Notes: generated by a model from the sequence alone, not told the origin. 6,145 nucleotides of DNA from an uncultured bacterium (GCA_938003565.1 CALKYB010000002.1:1-6145), one strand, 5' to 3'. Shown: positions 1-4,406, numbered from the stretch's first letter. Numbers and translations are program-made.

Positions 1-377
1 AAACATAGTGGAAATTCCTAGATGAAAATTAGAAAAATGCCACAAATAGGGGTTAGCTTAGTAAATAAGACTTTTTTATATACGCTAAGAGAAAGTTTTA
101 GTTAAAGAACGACTAGGGAAAATCGAGATAATCGAATTCAACTTTTCTACTGAAAGCATTTAGCACTGTCAATCGCAACTCCTACCAAGCAAACCCCATA
201 CCTCTCTCTAATACAGTTCTAAGAATCCTCTCTCCCTACCTCTTCTTTATTCAAGACCAAATAAGCGCTAGTATAACTAAAGGGTAGTGGAAATCAGGTT
301 TTTCTCCGCCACAAAAGTTTTCCCTATCTTCTTTCTGAAGATGAAAGTGAAAACTTTTGGACCACGGGGAGACTCAC
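1..377. other. Gene-poor leader region, pyrimidine-rich on the plus strand
   Basis: I see no convincing gene here. Positions about 178-250 are strongly pyrimidine-rich on the plus strand, with repeated CTCTC and CCTAC runs, so the minus strand carries several GGAG-like stretches. A 19-codon minus-strand ORF (172 down to 113, TTG start) has an AGGAG box six bases upstream, but it is too short to support as a gene. A plus-strand 27-codon ORF at 22-105 has no ribosome binding site. A possible promoter for the gene at 378 is TTCAAG at 250-255 and TATAAC at 272-277, 16 bases apart; the -10 is fair and the -35 poor. A strong hairpin lies at 312-359. Confidence 0.4.
312..359 (+). promoter_or_regulatory. 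Long inverted repeat / hairpin leader ahead of the small gene
   Basis: CAAAAGTTTTC at 312-322 is exactly complementary to GAAAACTTTTG at 349-359 (11 bp). Nested inside, ATCTTC at 326-331 pairs with GAAGAT at 337-342 around a five-base loop. Together they make a two-tier hairpin ending seven bases before the GGGGAG ribosome binding site (366-371) of the gene at 378. Each outer arm is itself a near-palindrome (AAAA-G-TTTT and AAAA-C-TTTT, centres at 317 and 354), so it could instead be a pair of protein operators. No T-run follows, so a terminator is unlikely. Confidence 0.5.
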
Positions 378-602
378 ATGAAGTTTGAAGAGCTTAGTTT
401 TAGGCAAGTTGTAGTTGCGGACAAATTTGGCCAGGGAAAAATCATCAGAATAGACATCAGTCGCTCTGCTCCGCCCAAAGATATCTTGGCGATATTGCGA
501 AACTTGAAGCAAGGCACGGTTAACTATATCCCTCAAACAGATACCTATGTATTTGACTCAGTTTTGACCACTCAAAGCTTCAGAGAGCTGAACAAGTCTT
601 GA
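378..602 (+). CDS. Small protein of unknown function (74 aa)
   Basis: I do not recognise this protein. The start is ATG at 378 because GGGGAG at 366-371 lies six bases upstream; the longer TTG start at 357 would lie at the edge of the hairpin and has no ribosome binding site. The product begins MKFEELSFRQVVVADKFGQG and has alternating beta- and helix-like segments: a hydrophobic VVVA strand near residue 11, KIIRID near 21, a helix PKDILAILRNLKQG at 33-46, then TYVFDSVL near 56. There is no signal peptide, membrane segment or cysteine. The predicted character is a compact cytosolic protein. Its TGA stop overlaps the TTG of the next ORF. The hairpin just upstream suggests control at the RNA or operator level. 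It could be a small regulator or an antitoxin-like protein, but no motif establishes that. Confidence 0.6.
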   Translation: MKFEELSFRQVVVADKFGQGKIIRIDISRSAPPKDILAILRNLKQGTVNYIPQTDTYVFDSVLTTQSFRELNKS

Positions 603-925
603 TTCAAGAAGGTTGTAAATTTCCAGCTACCCAAAAATTACCCCTCTCGACAATCTTCTGCCGAACCTCAGGTTCTAAAAATCTTTTAGTTCTGAGCGGC
701 TTCGAGAGGGCGGCAGCACTCATAAACCCAAAAGCTCCCCTACTACCGCTCGAGGACAAGCGAAGGGCTCAAAGATTTTTTGAGCCTGAAGCAAATCAAG
801 AATATTTCAAAGTTTTTGGACCGTCTGAACCCGCTCCAAAACGTCTAAGCAATCAGAAAGGCCTTAAAACTTCCCTAAAACCTCTGAGAGGAACTCCTGA
901 AGCCCGTCTGAGTCTAGCGTTTTAG
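599..925 (+). CDS. Doubtful 108-aa ORF, possibly coupled to the preceding gene
   Basis: This ORF starts with TTG at 599 inside the TTGA that also ends the previous gene, an overlap typical of translational coupling. AGAGAG near 582-587 is a weak, distant ribosome binding site. No other ATG, GTG or TTG start lies in its first third. The middle part (KNLLVLSGFERAAALINPKA, then PLLPLEDKRRAQRFFEPEAN) looks protein-like, basic and proline-rich. The last 20 codons run antisense through the 3' end of the prenyl synthase gene (864-925), so that part of the reading frame may be a shadow. It contains an 8-bp inverted repeat at 766-786. I recognise no domain. It may be a real second gene of a two-gene unit or a chance ORF. 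Confidence 0.3.
   Translation: MIQEGCKFPATQKLPLSTIFCRTSGSKNLLVLSGFERAAALINPKAPLLPLEDKRRAQRFFEPEANQEYFKVFGPSEPAPKRLSNQKGLKTSLKPLRGTPEARLSLAF
766..786. repeat. 8-bp inverted repeat in the convergent region
   Basis: GGCTCAAA at 766-773 pairs exactly with TTTGAGCC at 779-786 around a five-base loop (gattt). It lies about 80 bases beyond the stop of the minus-strand prenyl synthase gene and inside the doubtful ORF 599-925. It could end transcripts from the parAB-prenyl synthase side, but neither strand has a T-run after the stem, so I do not call it an intrinsic terminator. Confidence 0.3.
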
Positions 926-1703
926 CCTCAGACAAGAACTCCTGCTTCATCTTTGCCAGTCTGGCCACTCCGGCCTTGGGTCCAATATGGAAAATGAGAT
1001 TACCAGGGTCAGGTTCTATTCCATCAGCCTTAGAATCTGCAAGGTCATCAGCCAGCTGAAAAATTAATCCAAAGCTAGTTCCCAAAGTCCTAAGCTGCTC
1101 TACCTTCTCTTTTGACAAGCTCGCCAAAATCCCCGCTCCGGCAAAGGCTGCTTCAAAAAGAGCCGCCGTCTTTTCTCGATGCACGATAGTTACCAAATCA
1201 GGCGTAGACTCGACCTTTCCCTTCTGAAGCTCAATGTCCCTAACCTGCCCCCGGCAAACCTGATAGGTCGCGTAGTTAAGCAGCTCGACTAACTGTAGTA
1301 ATTTCAGAGGGTTATCTTCCTTTAGGGAAGTAAGTATTTGAGCATTTGCTAAGGGAATAAACGCGTCCCCAGCAAGAAGAGCCACCGCCTCGCCATACTC
1401 TATATGACAAGCCGGTCGACCTCGCCGCATATCGTCATCATCTAGTATCGGTAAATCATCGTGCACTAAAGAACCACAGTGAATCATCTCCAAGGCTAAA
1501 GCATAACCTAACCCATCCTCAGTCTGTCCACCCAAACCTTCAACCAAACCCAAGACAAGCGTCGGTCTAATCCGCTTACCTGGAGAGCTCAAACTATAGT
1601 CCAAGGCCAACTCCAAAGAACTGGAATTAGTTTTTAAACCCTCCGAAAAAGCATCTAGGCTGTCGGAGAATAAACCTTGTAAGATCTTAATATTAATGGA
1701 CAT
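864..1703 (-). CDS. ispA: Short-chain polyprenyl diphosphate synthase (FPP/GGPP synthase)
   Basis: This cytosolic enzyme condenses isopentenyl diphosphate onto an allylic diphosphate to give farnesyl (C15) or geranylgeranyl (C20) diphosphate. All family signatures are visible: the GKRIRP substrate-binding motif at 42-47; the first aspartate-rich motif HDDLPILDDDDMRRG at 81-95, with the DDx4D spacing of bacterial enzymes; GQVRD at 152-156; the KT pair at 178-179; and the second aspartate-rich motif QLADDLAD at 217-224. At 279 residues it is slightly shorter than usual (about 290-300) but looks intact and active. The residue five before the first motif is Gly77, where E. coli IspA has Tyr; a small residue there usually allows a longer product, so a GGPP (CrtE-like) role is possible. 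The ATG at 1703 has only a poor ribosome binding site. The gene lies 97 bp downstream of parB on the same strand, with a parS palindrome 21 bp before the start. Confidence 0.93.
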   Translation of the reverse strand: MSINIKILQGLFSDSLDAFSEGLKTNSSSLELALDYSLSSPGKRIRPTLVLGLVEGLGGQTEDGLGYALALEMIHCGSLVHDDLPILDDDDMRRGRPACHIEYGEAVALLAGDAFIPLANAQILTSLKEDNPLKLLQLVELLNYATYQVCRGQVRDIELQKGKVESTPDLVTIVHREKTAALFEAAFAGAGILASLSKEKVEQLRTLGTSFGLIFQLADDLADSKADGIEPDPGNLIFHIGPKAGVARLAKMKQEFLSEAKTLDSDGLQEFLSEVLGKF

Positions 1704-1723
1704 TTCTAACTTAGATTAACTAT

Positions 1724-1740
1724 TGTCCCACGGTGGGACA
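1724..1740. promoter_or_regulatory. parS: parS-like palindrome between parB and ispA
   Basis: TGTCCCACGGTGGGACA is a perfect palindrome with 8-bp arms around one central G. Its half-site TGTCCCAC differs from the canonical chromosomal parS half-site TGTTTCAC only by CC for TT, and it has one extra central base. A second perfect 15-bp core lies inside parB (1999-2013), and a degenerate copy lies in the origin (3936-3952). Repeated occurrence next to parB is the main support for calling it the ParB loading site. It lies 21-37 bp ahead of the ispA start codon, so bound ParB, or the RNA hairpin it encodes, could affect that gene. Confidence 0.75.
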
Positions 1741-1766
1741 GCTTCTTAAAATTAGCAAAGGCGGTC

Positions 1767-1781
1767 TGACCAGATTGGTCA
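1767..1781. repeat. 6-bp inverted repeat in the parB-ispA gap
   Basis: TGACCA-gat-TGGTCA forms a short perfect inverted repeat 22 bp beyond the parB stop codon. On the minus strand it overlaps TTGACC, a good match to a -35 box, but the hexamer 17 bases on (TTTGCT) is a poor -10. No T-run follows. It may be an operator, a weak promoter element for ispA, or a minor RNA hairpin after parB. Confidence 0.3.
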
Positions 1782-1802
1782 AATTGAGTCTTCTCGCAGA
1801 AA

Positions 1803-2705
1803 CTATTTGGTAGCAAGCCTATCGTATAAGCCAGCCAAGTCCTCTTTAGAATAGAAGTCAATCACAACCTTGCCCTGCCCTGACTTTCCTTCTTTCCGCA
1901 CCACTTCAACCTTGAGCCCCAACTGATTCTGCACTTCCTCTACAAAACGCAGATCGTCTGCGCTCTTCTTTTTCTTGGCTTTATTATGCTTAGACTTTGT
2001 CCCACCGTGGGACGCACCCCCTTCCTTAGAAGCCCCTAAAAGCGATTCAATAGCAGCCTCTAGCTGCCCCCTTGTATAATGGTCTATGCGCGCTAAAAGC
2101 TCCCGTCGAATTTTAGGATCTTCTACCCCCTTAAGAGTGAGTACCTTACTCTCAGATGCTCCAGCGGCAAGAGCGGCTTTAAGATCATCTCCAAGGCCTA
2201 AAACGTCAAGACTTCTCTGAACCATAGTCTTGGAAATTCCAATTCGATTGCCAATCTCCCGGACACTCCAACCATAAGAATCCTTCATATGACCAATAGC
2301 GTTAGCCCTCTCTAAAGAACTAAGATTCTCCCGCTGTAGGTTCTCTACAAGCTGCTTAGCGCTAGTGACTCCTTCTTCCTCATCATCGATTTCAACGATA
2401 GCAGGAATCGTATTCAATCCAGCTAGCTTTGAGGCCCTAAGCCGGCGCTCTCCAGCAACAACTCGATAACTCCCACCGGGGGCGGTCATTCGTATAAGAA
2501 TTGGAGATAGCACCCCATACTGGGCAATAGATTTTGAAAGTGATTCAAGAGCGGATTTGTCGAAACTCTTTCTAGGTTGCTCCGGGTCCACGTCAATTTC
2601 ACTAATATCAATCTCTCGGTAAGGACTGCCTGAGGCATTCCGAGTAACCAAGCTGGGACCACTTAAGAGGGGGTTCACTCCAAAATCAATTTTTTTACGC
2701 GCCAC
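1803..2705 (-). CDS. parB: Chromosome/plasmid partitioning protein ParB (CTP-dependent clamp type)
   Basis: ParB loads at parS, spreads as a CTP-bound sliding clamp and stimulates the ATPase of ParA to move the replicon. The 300-residue protein shows the full family order: a short N-terminal ParA-contact segment (FGVNPLLSG near 8-16); the ParB/Srx CTP-binding domain at about 31-125, with DPEQPRKSF, GVLSPILIR, AGERRLRASKLAGL and the catalytic-type ENLQREN at 121-127; a helix-turn-helix at about 146-170; a lysine-rich linker (225-248); and a C-terminal dimerisation domain (about 250-298) with the usual KVVIDFYSKEDL. The start is GTG at 2705, inside the end of parA, with GAGGTG seven bases upstream. 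The likely recognition helix (SKTMVQRSLDVL) differs from the usual SRxxVANxLRLL type, in keeping with the variant parS. Linker residues Ala231-Thr236 are encoded by a parS copy. Confidence 0.95.
   Translation of the reverse strand: MARKKIDFGVNPLLSGPSLVTRNASGSPYREIDISEIDVDPEQPRKSFDKSALESLSKSIAQYGVLSPILIRMTAPGGSYRVVAGERRLRASKLAGLNTIPAIVEIDDEEEGVTSAKQLVENLQRENLSSLERANAIGHMKDSYGWSVREIGNRIGISKTMVQRSLDVLGLGDDLKAALAAGASESKVLTLKGVEDPKIRRELLARIDHYTRGQLEAAIESLLGASKEGGASHGGTKSKHNKAKKKKSADDLRFVEEVQNQLGLKVEVVRKEGKSGQGKVVIDFYSKEDLAGLYDRLATK
1999..2013. promoter_or_regulatory. parS: parS-like palindrome inside parB
   Basis: GTCCCACCGTGGGAC is a perfect 15-bp palindrome (7-bp arms, one central base); read on the minus strand it is the same core as the 1724-1740 site. 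It lies within the codons for residues 231-236 of ParB (ASHGGT), in the flexible linker where sequence is least constrained. Its centre is 274 bp from that of the other site, so the two may act as a small cluster for ParB loading on its own gene. Confidence 0.7.
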
Positions 2706-3489
2706 GGCTAATCACCTCTTCTACCAATTTACCATAATCTTCAGCCCCACTAGAGCGGGGATCGTAATCAAAAATAGACTCACCACTGGCGGGGGCCTCT
2801 GCTAGAGCAACATTCGTTCTAATGATAGTATCAAAAACTAAGTCTCCAAAATACTCCTTAACCGTATCAGCAACTGATCGAGAAAGCCGCCGTCTCGAAT
2901 CGTGTAGACAAAGTAAAACTCCTCCAACGGATAGTCGCGGATTATAAGCAGCCCTTACCTGATCAACGGTATCAAGAAGCTGACGTACTCCATGCAAGGC
3001 TAAGTATTCACTCTGAACTGGAACTATTACTTTCGAAGCTGCAACAAGGCCGTTTACTGAAAGCACTCCAAGCGAAGGAGGGCAGTCCATGAGTATGAAA
3101 TCATACTCACCCTCAATGCTTTGCAAAGCTGAGCGAAGAATCAGCTCACGTCCAATAACTCCCGACAACTCCAAATCTGCTGCAGAAAGAAACAAACTAG
3201 CAGGTGCAATAAAAAGGTTCTCTGAAACCTTTTGAATTATTTCCTGGATAGGAGTCTGGTGCCGAAGCACATGATACATAGACTTCTTAAGCTCGGCAGC
3301 CTCAATCACATTCGGGTCTCCGCCATCTTCAACACTAACTCCAAAGTGAGCAGAAGCATTCGCTTGCGCGTCTAAATCAATGAGTAAAACTTTCTTATCT
3401 TTGCGAGCTAAACCAGCAGCGAGATTCGCAGTCGTTGTTGTTTTACCAACTCCTCCTTTTTGGTTGACGATAGCGTAGGCGTTATTCAT
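2695..3489 (-). CDS. parA: Partition ATPase ParA (Soj-like, no N-terminal HTH)
   Basis: ParA binds nonspecific DNA as an ATP dimer and forms the nucleoid gradient along which ParB-parS complexes move. The 264-residue protein begins almost at once with the deviant Walker A motif KGGVGKTT (11-18; signature Lys11, Lys16), followed by LLIDLDAQ (36-42, catalytic-type Asp40) and Walker B FILMDCPPS (131-139). The C-terminal half keeps IIRTNVALAEAPASGESIF and DYDPRSSGAEDY, typical of chromosomal Soj proteins. There is no N-terminal helix-turn-helix, unlike P1/F-type plasmid ParA, so autorepression by ParA itself is less likely. A short insertion near 52-66 is the only departure from the usual length of about 255. 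The start is ATG at 3489; AGAG lies very close and AGGA further upstream, both mediocre. It is the first gene of the parA-parB(-ispA) unit and is divergent from rep. Confidence 0.96.
   Translation of the reverse strand: MNNAYAIVNQKGGVGKTTTTANLAAGLARKDKKVLLIDLDAQANASAHFGVSVEDGGDPNVIEAAELKKSMYHVLRHQTPIQEIIQKVSENLFIAPASLFLSAADLELSGVIGRELILRSALQSIEGEYDFILMDCPPSLGVLSVNGLVAASKVIVPVQSEYLALHGVRQLLDTVDQVRAAYNPRLSVGGVLLCLHDSRRRLSRSVADTVKEYFGDLVFDTIIRTNVALAEAPASGESIFDYDPRSSGAEDYGKLVEEVISRGA
2713..2718 (-). promoter_or_regulatory. Ribosome binding site deciding the parB start
   Basis: On the minus strand GAGGTG sits seven bases before the GTG at 2705, inside the last codons of parA. It supports the GTG start, an 11-bp overlap with parA, and coupled translation of the two proteins. 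Confidence 0.7.
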
Positions 3490-3519
3490 CAGCTCTAGTA
3501 TTTCCTATATAATTGAAAT

Positions 3520-3544
3520 CTATCCTTTGTCTTCCCAAAGATAG
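3520..3544. promoter_or_regulatory. Stem-loop upstream of parA
   Basis: CTATCCTTTG at 3520-3529 pairs with CAAAGATAG at 3536-3544, giving nine base pairs with one bulged C and a six-base loop. It lies 31 bp upstream of the parA start, between parA and the first iteron-like elements. It may be an operator or a leader hairpin. On the minus strand AAGACA followed 17 bases later by ATATAG is a poor promoter candidate for parAB in the same stretch. Confidence 0.35.
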
Positions 3545-3585
3545 ACTTAAGGAACTCGAAATAAGGCAAATATTTATTGAAAAGG

Positions 3586-3615
3586 CTTATTTCAGTACAC
3601 GTGTTTGGAAATAAG
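3586..3615. repeat. Head-to-head iteron pair centred on CACGTG
   Basis: Two 15-bp arms, 3586-3600 and 3601-3615, form an inverted repeat with three mismatches. The outer eight bases (CTTATTTC/GAAATAAG) and the inner ACAC/GTGT are exact, making the central ACACGTGT an 8-bp palindrome. The right-hand copy starts in the last base of the left one. Inverted iterons are the classic binding site of Rep dimers in autoregulation; here the pair is about 100 bp upstream of parA rather than next to rep. Confidence 0.7.
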
Positions 3616-3731
3616 TATCCCAGCAAGTGGCAATTATCAAGATTGCTAGGAAAATAGTGTACTGAGATAAGTCCCTATAATATCAACTACTTAACTATCT
3701 TGTTTTAACTAAATTAAACTTAAAGCCGGCT

Positions 3732-3765
3732 CTCTCGAAATACTAACTGTATAACTCGAGAGGAG
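3732..3765 (+). promoter_or_regulatory. Hairpin overlapping a strong ribosome binding site
   Basis: CTCTCGA at 3732-3738 pairs exactly with TCGAGAG at 3756-3762. The 3' arm runs into the ribosome binding site GAGAGGAG (3758-3765) of the 25-codon ORF that starts at 3772. In RNA the pairing would cover the first half of this site and could hold translation down. The 17-base loop is A+T-rich. Confidence 0.4.
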
Positions 3766-3771
3766 TATATA

Positions 3772-3849
3772 GTGAATGATTTTAACTACTTAAGGCAACT
3801 CGGCATCAAGACCGGCTATTATATCGTGTCCCGAAATAAGAACTTTTAG
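3772..3849 (+). CDS. Putative 25-aa peptide encoded within the origin
   Basis: A GTG start at 3772 lies six bases after AGGAG (3761-3765), one of the best ribosome binding sites in the window. The peptide begins MNDFNYLRQLGIKTGYYIV and ends with RNKNF; it is basic and tyrosine-rich, with no membrane segment. Its last codons contain the iteron-like element 3825-3840. After the TAG stop the same frame stays open for a further 39 codons to a TGA at 3967, so it could also be the start of a decayed gene of about 65 codons. It points toward rep, 557 bp away, and may be a leader peptide for the rep transcript. I do not recognise it. Codon evidence is too short to be decisive. Confidence 0.35.
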   Translation: MNDFNYLRQLGIKTGYYIVSRNKNF

Positions 3850-3935
3850 GCAAGAATATCGGGCTTTGAAATAAGTTTAAATTTTTATGCCTACGTGAAC
3901 TCCCTCAAGTATAAAATCCTCTATAAAGTTCACAA

Positions 3936-3952
3936 TGTCCCACGGTATTTCA
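3936..3952. promoter_or_regulatory. Degenerate parS-like site in the origin
   Basis: TGTCCCACGGTATTTCA matches the palindrome at 1724-1740 in 13 of 17 positions: the left arm and centre are exact, and the right arm is mostly lost. The changed right arm reads TATTTC, the reverse of the iteron core, so the site may be shared between ParB and Rep, or simply be a decayed parS. Confidence 0.4.
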
Positions 3953-3970
3953 AGAATAAGTCACTCTGAG

Positions 3971-4000
3971 AAACTCAATCTTAAGCTTTTAATTGAGTTT
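3971..4000. repeat. 9-bp inverted repeat just before the tandem iterons
   Basis: AAACTCAAT at 3971-3979 pairs exactly with ATTGAGTTT at 3992-4000 across a 12-base A+T-rich loop, 24 bp before the first tandem iteron. A shorter palindrome, TCACTAGTGA (4020-4029), straddles the start of the array. They could be cruciform-forming or protein-binding elements of the origin. The stem is too A+T-rich, and lacks a following T-run, for a terminator. Confidence 0.45.
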
Positions 4001-4024
4001 TGAGATAAAATAACCCTCATCACT

Positions 4025-4178
4025 AGTGAAACGAGGCAAAAAACGCCGTGAATCGAAAGAAATTTGAGCGTGACTTCAAATAAGAATTAGCGTGAACTGA
4101 GAAAAGTCTATCGTGAATCGAGTAAAATAGATGTCGTGATCTGAGCTTAAAAGTATCGTGAATGGAAATAAAAAATCG
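4025..4178 (+). repeat. Tandem iteron array, seven units of about 22 bp
   Basis: Units begin at 4025, 4047, 4069, 4091, 4112, 4135 and 4157, with steps of 22, 22, 22, 21, 23 and 22 bp. The conserved head is CGTGAATCGA (variants AGTGAAACGA, CGTGACTTCA, CGTGAACTGA, CGTGATCTGA, CGTGAATGGA), followed by an A-rich tail (consensus aAtAAG). A period of two helical turns places all heads on one face of the DNA, as in iteron arrays bound by plasmid initiators. The array points toward rep and is followed directly by the A+T-rich tract. Confidence 0.85.
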
Positions 4179-4348
4179 ATGCTATCTGCTTAGATTTATT
4201 AACTATTTTGAGTCAGTACAACAAGTACTTGTTAATAATAAAACTCTTGTTAAGACCTTGTGTACAGTTTGAAAACGAGCTTTACTGACTTGAAGTTACT
4301 TAAAGCGAGTATCTAAAAATTTATTATCTCGAGCAGTAAATATTTCGG
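4167..4348. other. A+T-rich palindromic tract, candidate unwinding region
   Basis: This stretch after the iterons is strongly A+T-rich and holds a perfect 14-bp palindrome, AACAAGTACTTGTT (4220-4233), a repeated CTTGTTAA (4228-4235 and 4246-4253), and an 8-bp inverted repeat, AGTCAGTA (4211-4218) with TACTGACT (4283-4290), enclosing them. No ORF or DnaA box is visible. Position and composition suit a DNA unwinding element. Confidence 0.5.
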
Positions 4349-4376
4349 TTTGTATCTTTTCAATACAAATTATATT
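4349..4376 (+). promoter_or_regulatory. Candidate rep promoter/operator
   Basis: TTTGTAT (4349-4355) and ATACAAA (4363-4369) form a 7-bp inverted repeat, followed at once by TATATT (4371-4376), a reasonable -10 hexamer 31 bp before the rep start codon. The -35 is poor (TTTGTA, 16 bases away). An inverted repeat overlapping the promoter would suit repression of rep by its own product or another repressor. It does not resemble the iterons. Confidence 0.35.
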
Positions 4377-4406
4377 TGAAAATCTAACACAGTGGAATCA
4401 TATTAA

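Larger units (their letters stand above)
3550..3875. repeat. Dispersed iteron-like elements, parA-proximal group
   Basis: Six copies related to CGTGwayyGAAATAAG are scattered here: 3550-3565 (second half only), 3586-3601 (minus strand, exact core), 3600-3615, 3656-3671, 3825-3840 (CGTGTCCCGAAATAAG) and 3860-3875 (second half only). The GAAATAAG half is the better kept part, whereas in the tandem array near rep the CGTGAA half is better kept. Spacing is irregular, unlike the phased array. Such outlying copies are known in iteron plasmids to act in copy control or as operators. Nearness to parA suggests a link between Rep and parAB expression, which is inference. Confidence 0.7.
3550..4390. other. 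oriV: Putative replication origin between parA and rep
   Basis: This gene-free stretch between the divergent parA and rep genes has the hallmarks of an iteron origin: at least a dozen copies of a 16-bp element (consensus CGTGwayyGAAATAAG), seven of them in phased tandem; A+T-rich tracts on both sides of the tandem array (3672-3724 and 4167-4390); and several perfect palindromes. I found no canonical DnaA box (TTATCCACA, either strand), so either melting relies mainly on Rep or the boxes are degenerate. The assignment rests on iterons next to an RPA initiator gene. Confidence 0.85.

Noticed and set aside
22..105. Plus-strand 27-codon ORF starting at ATG 22
   Set aside because: There is no ribosome binding site, the composition is what random A+T-rich DNA gives, and no motif is visible.
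113..172. Minus-strand 19-codon ORF with an AGGAG box six bases before a TTG
   Set aside because: It is too short to support, and the pyrimidine-rich plus strand makes AGGAG-like boxes common by chance on the minus strand here.
324..536. Minus-strand 70-codon ORF opposite the small gene
   Set aside because: It is antisense to the better supported gene at 378-602 and runs through the hairpin; it looks like a shadow.
766..786. Inverted repeat as an intrinsic terminator for ispA or the small genes
   Set aside because: The stem is good, but no T-run follows on either strand, so it is listed only as a repeat.
3971..4000. Terminator ahead of the iterons
   Set aside because: The stem is A+T-rich, the loop is 12 bases and no T-run follows; an origin palindrome is more likely.
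4025..4178. CRISPR array reading of the regular repeats
   Set aside because: Only about 10-16 bp are conserved per 22-bp unit, with no room for spacers; the pattern and the neighbouring rep gene fit iterons.
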